The notes under the pieces: generated by a model
Told to the model about the DNA's origin: nothing
Databases searched by the model: none
The model's input: only the letters and a program-made list of their open reading frames with translations
Shown here: piece after piece, positions 47,308-55,784 of the stretch
Numbering within the stretch: position 1 is the first letter of the stretch
Layout of the letters: each line of letters begins with the position of its first letter
DNA from: Leptospira soteropolitanensis
Lineage (GTDB): Bacteria > Spirochaetota > Leptospiria > Leptospirales > Leptospiraceae
Length of the DNA: 64,000 nucleotides
Assembly (NCBI RefSeq): GCF_026151655.1
Contig: NZ_JAMQPN010000009.1
Span: 1 to 64,000 of the forward strand
Direction of reading: 5' to 3'
Made by a program: the position numbers and the translations under genes

Positions 47308-47991
47308 CTATGTTAGTTTTCGAGTTGCTTTGAGTATAGCTTGTTTTCGATTGTCGCTGATTTCCAAATCCACAGAATCGAAAAGTTTTTGCATGACCAT
47401 CATACCACGCATGAGCGTTGCCGTGGAAGAAAACTTACCTCTCTGAATATCATCTTCCAAACTAAAATCTTTTACAGTATTGATCATTTCGATGGTAAAG
47501 GTCTTGTGTTTGTCTATTTGGAATATTACATCCACACCTCCACCGTCACCGTATTTCGCGGCATTCTCCACAGCTTCCACTGTAGCAATACAAAGATCCA
47601 TTCTTAACTCTTCGGCAATCCCGTTTCGTTTTAGAAAATAATCGAGTCTGGCACGGACATACTGCATCGGATTGTATCCGAGAGCTCCCAGGATTACAAA
47701 CTGTTCGGAATTACCCATCTTGCGAATGATAGGAGAAGATTCAGCTAACAAATATTCCCTTGGGTCCAAGGGGTTTGTGGTAATGATTCCATCCTTAATG
47801 AAGTCTTCTAGGACAGAAGTCATGGTTTCCAAAGTGGTATTCGGATTGTCTTTGAATTTCCTTTGGGTTTCCATAAACACCCAAGAGTAGAAATCGTTCA
47901 CATTCCCCGAGAGGCCATTCGAGAACAAAGTTTTCACTTCTTTCTCTAACTCAGTTCTGGAGAGAGGGAACGGCATATATTCCCATTTCAA
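47308..47991 (-). CDS. RsbW-like ATPase-fold (anti-sigma regulatory type) protein
   Basis: A 227-residue protein whose C-terminal half has the HATPase_c fold of RsbW-like anti-sigma factors: the N box LCIATVEAVENAAKYGDGGG and a late G-box-like segment ATLMRGMMVMQKLFDSVDLEISDNRKQAILKATRKL. The N-terminal half (1-110) is helical without recognised similarity. In its family such proteins bind or phosphorylate STAS-domain partners. No STAS or sigma gene lies in the window. It is in the same run as uvrB and lon. Confidence 0.72.
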   Translation of the reverse strand: MKWEYMPFPLSRTELEKEVKTLFSNGLSGNVNDFYSWVFMETQRKFKDNPNTTLETMTSVLEDFIKDGIITTNPLDPREYLLAESSPIIRKMGNSEQFVILGALGYNPMQYVRARLDYFLKRNGIAEELRMDLCIATVEAVENAAKYGDGGGVDVIFQIDKHKTFTIEMINTVKDFSLEDDIQRGKFSSTATLMRGMMVMQKLFDSVDLEISDNRKQAILKATRKLT

Positions 47992-48024
47992 GGGGAACGG
48001 AAGAGTTGTAAATTGTTTTATCCT

Positions 48025-48492
48025 TTAAGGATTAGTCCGTGTTTTCTCTTGGCGCAGTGCTTCATAAAGTACGATGGCAACGGCGTTGGAAAGGTTGATC
48101 GAACGACTCACCTCTGCCATAGGTAAGGAAATAATATGTTCTGGAGGGCATGAACGGTGGATTTCTTCTGGTAAACCGGAAGTTTCACGACCAAACAAAA
48201 AGACATCCGTGCTTTGAAAGCTTACATCCCAGTACACCTTGGTCCCAAATTTGGATACGAGGAAAATTCGACTCCCTTCTGCTTCTTTCCGAACCTTAAA
48301 TTCTTCGAAATTAGCAAACCGTCGGAGGTCCAGATCTTTCCAATAATCTAATCCAGCACGCCGAACTGCTTTTTCAGAAAGATCGAATGCCGGTTCTCCC
48401 ACTATGGAAAGGGGGACACCGGCATTAACACAAAGCCTAGCAATATTGCCGGTGTTAGGTGGGATTTCTGGCCTAAAAAGTGCGATTTCCAA
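48025..48492 (-). CDS. trmL: TrmL, tRNA (cytidine34/uridine34-2'-O)-methyltransferase
   Basis: A SPOUT-family 155-residue enzyme that methylates the wobble nucleotide of leucine tRNAs. Motifs are IALFRPEIPPNTGNIARLC, the knot region FLFGRETSGLPEEI and the C-terminal SLPMAEVSRSINLSNAVAIVLYEALRQ. Length and motifs match TrmL/YibK. It starts eight bases after the S1-domain gene stop. Confidence 0.92.
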   Translation of the reverse strand: MEIALFRPEIPPNTGNIARLCVNAGVPLSIVGEPAFDLSEKAVRRAGLDYWKDLDLRRFANFEEFKVRKEAEGSRIFLVSKFGTKVYWDVSFQSTDVFLFGRETSGLPEEIHRSCPPEHIISLPMAEVSRSINLSNAVAIVLYEALRQEKTRTNP

Positions 48493-48500
48493 ATCGTGAA

Positions 48501-49655
48501 TTACTTTTTATTCTTTTTTTCCAAAGATTTTTGTAGGGCAAGACCAAAACTAGAAACGGCACCTGGTGTTTCTTCCTTGGACAAATATTCTTGGTATTCC
48601 ATTCGATCTTTTGCCTCTGCCGCCTTGGTTATTGATAAAGCGATTTGTCTTCTTTCTGGATTGATCTCCATCACAAAAACTTCCAATTTTTGACCTGGAT
48701 TAAAAACAGTATTCAGTGGAGTGCGAGAAGGAATGCCCGTTTCTTTGTTCGGAACAAGACCTGAGAAGTCATCACCCAACCGAACAAAAAGTCCAAAAGG
48801 TTTAATCGACTCTAAAGTTCCTGTTACGATATCGGATTCTTTAAAAGGAAGTTTCCCTGACCAAGGATCTGACAAAAAGTCTTTTACACTGAGAGAGATC
48901 TTGTTCGTTGTCCAATCAAGGGTAAGAATTTTGGCTCGCAAAGTTTCTCCTACTCGAAATTCGGTAGTGAGATCGGCATTTTTTTTGTAAGTTGCTTCCG
49001 ATTGAGGAACCAAAGCATCAAACCCATCCATATCCACAATCAGACCAAATTTATGAATACTTTTTACAGTGCAGGATACAAACATCCCTGCCTTCAGCTC
49101 ATCACGTAACAGTTGTTTTTTGGTTTCCCTTTCTTTATCAGCGATTTTTTTCTGAGATAAAACAATTTTGTTTTGTTTCTTTCCAATTTCAGAAATCACA
49201 AACTTGATTCTTTTGCCTGAGATATTTTTTCCTTTTAAGGAAACATCCAATTGGCTGAAAGGGACAAAGGCAGGATGACTTCCTAATTTAACATCCCATC
49301 CGCCATTTGATTCTACAAGCAACTGGCCAAGAACAGGAATCTCATATTGAGACGCCATCTCCATATTTTCTTCTGTTAGGTTATCTCCAGAGAGACAAGT
49401 GGTAAAATAAAAATCTCCCGAGTTTTCTCTTAAAAAATAAACGACAAGTGAGTCGCCAATCTTTGGCAAAACCTCATCTCTCCATTCTTCGACTGAGATA
49501 TTTCCTGTAATTTTATTTTCTATGGTTCTAATGAACACATAATCATTTTTAACAGCTGTTACTTTAGCTTCATGGCGAGAGCCAGGCTCGATGGATTGTC
49601 TTTTTTTAAAACTTTCTTCTAATAAACGTTCAAATTCTGAGGATGGGCCTTTCAT
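48501..49655 (-). CDS. S1-domain RNA-binding protein (ribosomal protein S1-like)
   Basis: A 384-residue cytosolic RNA-binding protein with four S1-type OB folds. Clear examples are VSCTVKSIHKFGLIVDMDGFDALVPQSE (about residue 195) and VTGTLESIKPFGLFVRLGDDFSGLVPNKE (about 280), with weaker N-terminal copies. It is shorter than a canonical rpsA product (usually six domains), so it may be a paralogue or short S1. Its start overlaps the previous gene stop as ATGA (49652-49655). The C-terminus is lysine-rich. Confidence 0.8.
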   Translation of the reverse strand: MKGPSSEFERLLEESFKKRQSIEPGSRHEAKVTAVKNDYVFIRTIENKITGNISVEEWRDEVLPKIGDSLVVYFLRENSGDFYFTTCLSGDNLTEENMEMASQYEIPVLGQLLVESNGGWDVKLGSHPAFVPFSQLDVSLKGKNISGKRIKFVISEIGKKQNKIVLSQKKIADKERETKKQLLRDELKAGMFVSCTVKSIHKFGLIVDMDGFDALVPQSEATYKKNADLTTEFRVGETLRAKILTLDWTTNKISLSVKDFLSDPWSGKLPFKESDIVTGTLESIKPFGLFVRLGDDFSGLVPNKETGIPSRTPLNTVFNPGQKLEVFVMEINPERRQIALSITKAAEAKDRMEYQEYLSKEETPGAVSSFGLALQKSLEKKNKK

Positions 49656-51022
49656 TTTGCGGTTCCTTCCTTGGTGGGTTTAGGGGTATAGACCAATTTT
49701 CCTCCTAATATCATGGATTCAATTGGAAATATTCCGGAACTGCGTTTCAGTGGATTTTCGTCGTGAATGGAAAAATGAGCAGGCCCACCCACACGGATTT
49801 TCCCCTCATGGTCCGCACCAATAAAGGAACAAGTGCGAACTGTCAAGGTTTGGATGATCTCCCTACGGATTTGCGATATAGATTCTGGGTCTCTATTGGT
49901 GGGGAGGAGGCCTGGCGAAAAGTTTCCAAATAAGGAAGCCCAAAATCCAGGTTTCTCCTTAACTAGTTCTACCTTTCTTTCCTCTGGTTTTGCCAAAAGG
50001 GTCTCCCAAAGCCTTACTTCAACAATAGCTGCTTGTCCAGGGAAAAGTCCCCAGTGCCCGGACCCACTCGCAAATAAGAGATTTTTTCCCACTTCGGCTT
50101 CGGCCTGGAAAGTAGACTTGTATTGCGAAAATGAAATGGTTTCAGAACTTTCCTCTTCGTCTTCCCAGGAAAGAGAGTCCTTCCAACGTGATCCAAAAAC
50201 GGAATGAAGGCGGGACCAAATGGGGACTTCTTCTTTTCTAAGTTCTGGATTCGTTTTTAATTCTTGTAGGTACAAAATAGACAACATCGGAGCCCAACGG
50301 AAATCCCGTTTCTGTGCTCTGTAAAGATTGGTTCCCTCTGGCATCGGATGGAAAATGACCGGAAAACCTGTGTCTAAGGCATCTTCCCAACTCGTTTTGT
50401 CCGCAAAAGTATAGGCCACAGGCAGGTATCCCTTCTCCTCTCCCTCTCTTCGTTTGGCAAAGAGTTCGGTTTGGGAAAACCCTCTGTTTTCCACCTCTTT
50501 TAAAAAGATGGGGATATGGCGGTTCCTTTTAGAATCGGGGGAGAAGGTTAAACCAGAATGGTATAGTGTTTCCTTCCCTATAGCAAGTTCTGCATACAAA
50601 GCTGGCTTTTGTGATTGGGTAATGACAGGGGAAAGCCACTTCGATTTGGTAATTTCGGATTGTAAATTGGATAAATTCGGATCCCCGACAGATTCAATAT
50701 GACTGAATCCTGCCGCTAAAAACCCAGAAAGATAAGTCGCAATCTCCTCGCGCCCCGTCTTTCCACCTCGCGCATTGGATCCTAAAGTGACAGACGCATC
50801 ACAAAATCCAGGCAATAAGTACTTAGGTTGTACAGTGGGGACTGCGGCTTTTAAGGAAAGAATTTTCCCTTGGACCACCTCTAAATCCACAAATCCGCCA
50901 AAATTGGATTTTTCACTGTCCCAAATTCGGACAGATTTCATTTTCAAATTTTGAGACAAAAGTATCGTAGGGGCAAAAGCCGATAAAAATATAGAGAGGA
51001 ATAGAAGCCTGCGGTTTTTCAT
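49652..51022 (-). CDS. Exported amidohydrolase-fold protein, probably without metal ligands
   Basis: A 456-residue protein with a signal peptide (LLFLSIFLSAFAPTILLSQ). The fold signature appears as KYLLPGFCDASVTLGSNA, but in active members this site is GFxDxHxH; both metal-binding histidines are replaced (Ser and Thr). A later SGSGHWGLFPGQ resembles the SDsgH region, and a C-terminal IRVGGPAHFSIHDENPL resembles the family's adaptor sheet. The protein is therefore likely a non-catalytic or altered amidohydrolase-like periplasmic protein. Confidence 0.7.
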   Translation of the reverse strand: MKNRRLLFLSIFLSAFAPTILLSQNLKMKSVRIWDSEKSNFGGFVDLEVVQGKILSLKAAVPTVQPKYLLPGFCDASVTLGSNARGGKTGREEIATYLSGFLAAGFSHIESVGDPNLSNLQSEITKSKWLSPVITQSQKPALYAELAIGKETLYHSGLTFSPDSKRNRHIPIFLKEVENRGFSQTELFAKRREGEEKGYLPVAYTFADKTSWEDALDTGFPVIFHPMPEGTNLYRAQKRDFRWAPMLSILYLQELKTNPELRKEEVPIWSRLHSVFGSRWKDSLSWEDEEESSETISFSQYKSTFQAEAEVGKNLLFASGSGHWGLFPGQAAIVEVRLWETLLAKPEERKVELVKEKPGFWASLFGNFSPGLLPTNRDPESISQIRREIIQTLTVRTCSFIGADHEGKIRVGGPAHFSIHDENPLKRSSGIFPIESMILGGKLVYTPKPTKEGTAK

Positions 51023-51059
51023 GCTAGCGGTCTTAGTTACCTTGACAGTAAGGACTAGA

Positions 51060-51764
51060 ATGGAAAAGATTTCGGGTATGGGAAAGGAAACAAGCGAGAT
51101 TTCTGATCACATCAAATTACACATCGAAAATGGGAAAATTCTCTCGCTAAAAACGCACCGAGTTTCCAAATCCGTTGAGGAACATATCAAGGAAGCAGTT
51201 GGCCTGATTCTAGATCGCCTCACTTACCCGACCCTTGTCCCCACTCTCTACACCATCATCAAAGAACTAGCCATCAATGCCTGCAAAGCCAATCAAAAAC
51301 GAGTGTTTTTTGAGGAACGTGGTTATAGTATGTTGAATCCTTCTGAATACGCTAGGGGAGTCAGGGAATATCGGGAGATGTTTTCGGAAGAAATGTCCAA
51401 CGAATTTGGAATGAAAGCCAAAAAAAAAGGATATTACTGTTTAATTAATTTTAAATTCAATGACGATGGGATTACCATCGAAGTCATCAACAACACCCCC
51501 ATTGCCAAAGAAGAAGAAAAAGCCATCCGCGAAAGATTGGAAAAAGGGATGGTATATGACGATATCGCGCAGTTCTATATGGACAATGCGGATACTACAG
51601 AAGGAGCTGGTCTTGGACTTGCCCTCATTCTCATTATGTTAAAAGGGGAAGGCATTGATCCCAATTTCTTTCGTATCATCATCGGAGAAGATTCTACCAT
51701 TGCAAGGCTTGAAATTCCTTTATCTGATAAATTCATTTCTGTCCGCGACCCCAACCAAATTTAA
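51060..51764 (+). CDS. Histidine-kinase-like ATPase-fold protein
   Basis: A 234-residue soluble protein with an N box (IIKELAINACKAN), a G1-like FNDDGITIEVINNTPI and a G2-like TTEGAGLGLALILIMLKG, so a GHKL-type ATP-binding fold. There is no histidine phosphotransfer domain, so it resembles an anti-sigma or sensor kinase fragment. An upstream TTG at 51021 overlaps the divergent amidohydrolase-like gene. The ATG at 51060 is chosen because it leaves a 37-base promoter gap; 51078 is also possible. The glycosyltransferase gene follows after three bases. Confidence 0.65.
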   Translation: MEKISGMGKETSEISDHIKLHIENGKILSLKTHRVSKSVEEHIKEAVGLILDRLTYPTLVPTLYTIIKELAINACKANQKRVFFEERGYSMLNPSEYARGVREYREMFSEEMSNEFGMKAKKKGYYCLINFKFNDDGITIEVINNTPIAKEEEKAIRERLEKGMVYDDIAQFYMDNADTTEGAGLGLALILIMLKGEGIDPNFFRIIIGEDSTIARLEIPLSDKFISVRDPNQI

Positions 51765-51767
51765 ATT

Positions 51768-52610
51768 ATGCCTCTTCCTTTATCCTGTGCCATCATTACC
51801 CTCAACGAAGAGGATAATATTTCTCGCACACTTGAAGCTCTTTCCTTTATTGAAGATATCGTAGTCATTGATTCTGGTTCTACTGACAAAACAGTATCCA
51901 TTGCAAAGTCTTTTGGAGCGCGCGTTTTTTATCGTAAGTTCATAAACTATGCGGACCAAAAAAACTATGCCATTGAACAAACAAAATACGATTGGGTCCT
52001 TGCCGTAGATGCCGACGAAGTGGTATCGAATGGATTAAAAGAAGAAATCATAAATTTATTTGCAGAAAATAAATTACAATCGGAGGGGTTCCTGATTCCC
52101 CGGTTGACTTATTATTTGGGTAAGTGGATTCGATTTGGTGGTTACTATCCAAATTACCAAATTCGTCTGTTTAAAAAAACTGCTGGAGAATTTAGCGGTG
52201 GTTTGGTGCACGAACGAGTCAAACTCATCGGTAAACCAATCAAACTTACAAATCCACTTTATCATTATTCTTATAAGAATATATCCGATCATTTACAGTT
52301 TATTGATCGTTATTCTAGTCTATTTGCAGAAGAAGAATTTAGAAAGGGAAAATCTAGTTCTATACTTTGGGCTTTTTTAAAAGGCTGCTTTAAAGGTTTT
52401 TATATGTATTGGATTCGGCTGGGAATCCTAGATGGGAAACAAGGATTTGTGCTCGCCCTACTAGGATTTTATTATAATTTTCTTAAGTATTTAAAGTTAT
52501 ATGAGAAATCGAATTCAATCTCTTCTTTCTTTGTTATGGTTGATTCGGTTCATGATATAAAGAGCCGTAAATCCACCAAGAAAGATAGCAACCAAGTTCA
52601 CGTTGGATAA
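51768..52610 (+). CDS. Family 2 glycosyltransferase (LPS-core type)
   Basis: A 280-residue glycosyltransferase. Motifs are SCAIITLNEEDNISRTLEALSFIEDIVVIDSGSTDKT, NYAIEQTKYDWVLAVDADEVVS (DxD) and the acceptor-site region GGYYPNYQIRLFKKTAGEFSGGLVHERV. This order matches WaaE/KdtX-type LPS-core glucosyltransferases. It is three bases after the ATPase-fold gene, so coupled. Its 3' end overlaps the convergent membrane gene by 96 bases. Confidence 0.85.
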   Translation: MPLPLSCAIITLNEEDNISRTLEALSFIEDIVVIDSGSTDKTVSIAKSFGARVFYRKFINYADQKNYAIEQTKYDWVLAVDADEVVSNGLKEEIINLFAENKLQSEGFLIPRLTYYLGKWIRFGGYYPNYQIRLFKKTAGEFSGGLVHERVKLIGKPIKLTNPLYHYSYKNISDHLQFIDRYSSLFAEEEFRKGKSSSILWAFLKGCFKGFYMYWIRLGILDGKQGFVLALLGFYYNFLKYLKLYEKSNSISSFFVMVDSVHDIKSRKSTKKDSNQVHVG

Positions 52611-52859
52611 TTGAGTGGATCCAATTTTGGGTGACATGAGCCACATAATGATATCGCGGATGTAGGTTTGGAAGGTTGCAAAAACGATAAGCGCTCCAAT
52701 CCCTGCAACAAATGTTGATCCCCAAAATTTTCCGAGCAAGTCTTTACGTTTATAATAATAAAAATAATAGGCACAGGCTGCGGATGCGAGAAAAAAGAAT
52801 AAAATATCTACGAGAATGGTCCACGGTTCTGATGGTGCGGCAAGCGGTAATGAAATCAT
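52515..52859 (-). CDS. Small three-helix membrane protein
   Basis: A 114-residue protein with three hydrophobic helices (VDILFFFLASAACAYYFYYY, STFVAGIGALIVFATFQTYI, VNLVAIFLGGFTALYIMNRI). No family is recognised. Its last 32 codons overlap the 3' end of the convergent glycosyltransferase gene by 96 bases, an unusually long convergent overlap. Both frames look coding: the glycosyltransferase C-terminus and this C-terminal helix both have good composition. Confidence 0.6.
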   Translation of the reverse strand: MISLPLAAPSEPWTILVDILFFFLASAACAYYFYYYKRKDLLGKFWGSTFVAGIGALIVFATFQTYIRDIIMWLMSPKIGSTQLSNVNLVAIFLGGFTALYIMNRINHNKERRD

Positions 52860-52933
52860 TGATCTTGTACCTGTCTATTACCTATTTTCGGTAGGCTATA
52901 GTTTAGTCCATAAGATAAAAAAAGAGGTTTTCC

Positions 52934-53824
52934 TTGTATTCAAAACACACTGAGATATTTGGGATCTTGGGATATCCCTTAGGCCATACCCTTTCCCCTT
53001 GGATTCATAACACTCTGTTCCAACTCTCTGGATATGATGGAGTGTATTTGGTATTTGAAAACCAACGTTGGAACGAGATTGGACTTCGTCCCTTAATCGA
53101 CTTAGGTGTAAGAGGAGTCTCTGTTACGATTCCTTTTAAAGAATGGGCCTATTCACAAGCGAACATTGTTTGTAAAGCATCCCAAACAATGGGTTCCTCC
53201 AATACCTTACTATTGCGCGAAGGCATTGAAGCTGTGAACACAGATGGAACTGGTGCCGTCAGATCCATTCTCAAGGCCAATGCCCATCTTTTAGATCCAC
53301 ATCAGGAAAAACAAATTTTAGTTCTAGGAAGTGGGGGGAGTGCAAAAGGAATCTTATTTGCGATTGCAGAGTCCCTTCAAAAAAACGCAAATAAGGGAAA
53401 GATACAAAGAAAGGTAAATATCCTTGCAAGAAATGAAGTGGCAACTAAAGAGATTTTGTTTTCTTTAGGAAATCCAGAATGGCTTGGGGTTACAACCAAG
53501 GAAACATCTATGGAAGAAGCGGAAAACTATGACCTCATCATCCATACAACCCCGGTTGGTATGAAAGGATTTGCTGGGGAACCTCTCCTAAACTTCGATT
53601 TTTTTACCAAAAAACATACGTTATTCGATATCGTCTACAATCCTTTAGAAACTGAATTGGTAAAACAGGCGAAGAAAAAAAAAGCTGAGATCATTCCTGG
53701 ATATCATATGTTACTCTACCAAGGAATTAGACAATTTGAACTATTTACAAATATCCAAGCAAAACAGAAATGGATCAGGAAGGTGGAATCAATCCTTTTC
53801 AAACAATTAAAAAATCGCAGTTAA
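52934..53824 (+). CDS. aroE: Shikimate dehydrogenase
   Basis: Reduces 3-dehydroshikimate to shikimate with NADPH in aromatic amino-acid synthesis. The family signatures are GYPLGHTLSPWIHN, VSVTIPFKEW (catalytic Lys), NTDGTGAVRS (catalytic Asp), LGSGGSAKGILFA and NARNE-like NILARNEVATKE, and the C-terminal GYHMLLYQG. The TTG start has GAGG about seven bases upstream. Length is 296 residues, slightly above average. Confidence 0.92.
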   Translation: MYSKHTEIFGILGYPLGHTLSPWIHNTLFQLSGYDGVYLVFENQRWNEIGLRPLIDLGVRGVSVTIPFKEWAYSQANIVCKASQTMGSSNTLLLREGIEAVNTDGTGAVRSILKANAHLLDPHQEKQILVLGSGGSAKGILFAIAESLQKNANKGKIQRKVNILARNEVATKEILFSLGNPEWLGVTTKETSMEEAENYDLIIHTTPVGMKGFAGEPLLNFDFFTKKHTLFDIVYNPLETELVKQAKKKKAEIIPGYHMLLYQGIRQFELFTNIQAKQKWIRKVESILFKQLKNRS

Positions 53825-53871
53825 ATCGATGCGGCATCGACCGAGAACTAAGGATTACAAAAGAATTCAAT

Positions 53872-55071
53872 ATGTTGTTTTTTGATTTTTTACATAGTTT
53901 ACAGAACGTTGAAAAAACAAGGAACTTCAATGTTTTCAAAAACTATTCTTTAGATGGACTTTCCGAACTTTTTTTATTTTTAAAAGCAAAACATAAAATA
54001 AAAAAACCGGTTCGGATCAGTGTTGTTGGCACCAATGGAAAAGGTTCCACTTCTCACTACCTTGCTTCTCTTTTGTCCCTTCTTGGATACAAAACGGGAC
54101 TTTATACCTCCCCTCACTTATTAACACCACTAGAACGTTTTCAAATTTTCTTAGAAGGAAAATCAGAACTTCCCATAGAAGAGGATGTGGAATCATTTTT
54201 TAAACATACCATCCTTCCCGACCTAGAAAGGTACCAGTCACTTTCGTATTTTGAATTTTTAACCGTTTTTGCTTATCTCTATTTTGCGAAAGAAAATACA
54301 GATTTCGAAATTTGGGAAGCAGGTCTTGGCGGAAGGCTTGATTCCACAAAACTAGTGTATGCTGATTTTGTCATATTAACAAAAATTGGAATGGACCATT
54401 CTGAAATTTTAGGAAATACCAAAGAAAAAATTTGTTTGGAAAAACTAGGAATACTAACAGAAGTTTGTCGAAAATTAGTTGTGATGGACCCCGACGATGA
54501 TTCCTTACAAATCCTCATTCAAAATTTTTCAAAAGGAAAAACAGAGACTCACTTCCTCCCTCTCGAAAAAAAAGACACCTATTTAGAAACGAATTTTCTT
54601 TTTTCCCAAGCGGCCCTAATCCATTTGGTTCCCAACCTGACAACAAAACTCAAATCCATTTCCTTTGGGTCAGTAGAAAAACCTCGCGGTCGAATGGAAG
54701 TTTTACAAACCTTTCCCGAAGTTGTTTTTGATCCGGCGCACAACCCAGATGCCATAACCACCACCACTCAAGAGTTTGCCAAAACCCACCCATCCTTTTC
54801 CCTTCTACTCGGTAGCCTTCCTGACAAAGACCGCGAAGGGATTTTGTTCCAACTGGTAGGCCTTCCCCTCCAATCACTGATTCTTTGGGAAGGAAGCGGT
54901 TTTGGAACCTTCCCAGAACTTCCACAAGAGTTAAAACCTATCACCGCCAAAGTGCGGACGGAAGAAGAGCTTCGGCCCCTATTCCAAGGCAGATTTCCGA
55001 TATTAGTGTTAGGAAGTTTTCGCCTCTATGGAATTGTGGCAAAATTAATACAAAATACAACAAACATGTAA
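53872..55071 (+). CDS. folC: Folylpolyglutamate / dihydrofolate synthase
   Basis: Adds glutamate to folates (and, in bifunctional versions, to dihydropteroate). Signatures are VVGTNGKGSTSHYLASLLS (P-loop), SPHLLTPLERFQI, EAGLGGRLDSTK, TKIGMDHSEILGNTKEKIC and DPAHNPDA. Two upstream in-frame start codons inside aroE give non-family extensions, so ATG at 53872 is chosen. Length is 399 residues, normal. Confidence 0.92.
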   Translation: MLFFDFLHSLQNVEKTRNFNVFKNYSLDGLSELFLFLKAKHKIKKPVRISVVGTNGKGSTSHYLASLLSLLGYKTGLYTSPHLLTPLERFQIFLEGKSELPIEEDVESFFKHTILPDLERYQSLSYFEFLTVFAYLYFAKENTDFEIWEAGLGGRLDSTKLVYADFVILTKIGMDHSEILGNTKEKICLEKLGILTEVCRKLVVMDPDDDSLQILIQNFSKGKTETHFLPLEKKDTYLETNFLFSQAALIHLVPNLTTKLKSISFGSVEKPRGRMEVLQTFPEVVFDPAHNPDAITTTTQEFAKTHPSFSLLLGSLPDKDREGILFQLVGLPLQSLILWEGSGFGTFPELPQELKPITAKVRTEEELRPLFQGRFPILVLGSFRLYGIVAKLIQNTTNM

Positions 55072-55092
55072 AATTTAACTTTACAAATGAAT

Positions 55093-55130
55093 CCTGAACG
55101 ACATTGTTCTTTTAGGAAACATCGTTCAGG
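55093..55130. promoter_or_regulatory. Inverted repeat upstream of the TetR gene
   Basis: CCTGAACGA (55093-55101) and TCGTTCAGG (55122-55130) are perfect inverse copies with a 20-base spacer. They end four bases before the TetR ATG and cover the AGGA ribosome site, so it may be an autoregulatory operator. Confidence 0.6.
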
Positions 55131-55133
55131 ACC

Positions 55134-55754
55134 ATGCAAACTCCCAAAGAACATACACGAAAAGAAATCTTACAAGCGGCTCGAGAGGAATTCATCCAAC
55201 TCGGTTTTGAGAAGGCTAGTATGCGTACCATTGCGAAAAAAGCAAAGGTATCCACGAGTAATATCTACAATTACTTTGAAAACAAAGAACACCTTCTATC
55301 AGAAATACTACAGCCGGTCCTTTCAGGAATGGAAAAAGCCTTTGCTTATGTATCTCATCCAGATTATTTCGAAAAAAGATTTAACGACAGTTATGAGGCA
55401 TGGCAAGAAAGATTTCATATTGCCCTTGATTATGTTGATGCAAATCGAGATGATTTTATTCTTCTTTTAACAAAATCACAAGGTTCTCATTTAGAAGAAT
55501 TTCCAGATACGGTTCTCACTCGTCTTACCAAAATCAACTTTGACCAATACAGCAATTTTAAAGAAAAAAATCTAAGTTACAAAGGGGAAGTGAGTGAGTT
55601 TGTTGTCCGCAACATCCTTTCCTTTTTTCTCAATATCTTTGTGCAGATGGTCCGCCAAGGAATTTCCAAACAGGATATGTTGGTCTATCAGGATAGTTTC
55701 CTTAAATTTTTACACTTTGGGTACAAAGGATCGATTGCCTCTGATCTGAGTTGA
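55134..55754 (+). CDS. TetR-family transcriptional regulator
   Basis: A 206-residue regulator with the TetR N-terminal helix-turn-helix (REEFIQLGFEKASMRTIAKKAKVSTSNIYNYFENKEHLL). The ligand-binding C-terminal domain is divergent as usual, so the effector is unknown. A 9-base inverted repeat at 55093-55130 lies right at its ribosome site, suggesting autoregulation. trpF follows within 20 bases. Confidence 0.88.
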   Translation: MQTPKEHTRKEILQAAREEFIQLGFEKASMRTIAKKAKVSTSNIYNYFENKEHLLSEILQPVLSGMEKAFAYVSHPDYFEKRFNDSYEAWQERFHIALDYVDANRDDFILLLTKSQGSHLEEFPDTVLTRLTKINFDQYSNFKEKNLSYKGEVSEFVVRNILSFFLNIFVQMVRQGISKQDMLVYQDSFLKFLHFGYKGSIASDLS

Positions 55755-55758
55755 TTCA

Positions 55759-55784
55759 ATCTGGTTCCCATATGGGAACCAGAT
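55759..55784. promoter_or_regulatory. 26-bp perfect palindrome over the trpF start
   Basis: A fully self-complementary 26-base sequence, arms ATCTGGTTCCCAT and ATGGGAACCAGAT. As RNA it would be an 11-bp hairpin with an AUAU loop. The trpF ATG (55772) starts in that loop, its G pairing in the stem. It could be an operator (for instance for the TetR protein) or a translational switch. Confidence 0.75.
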
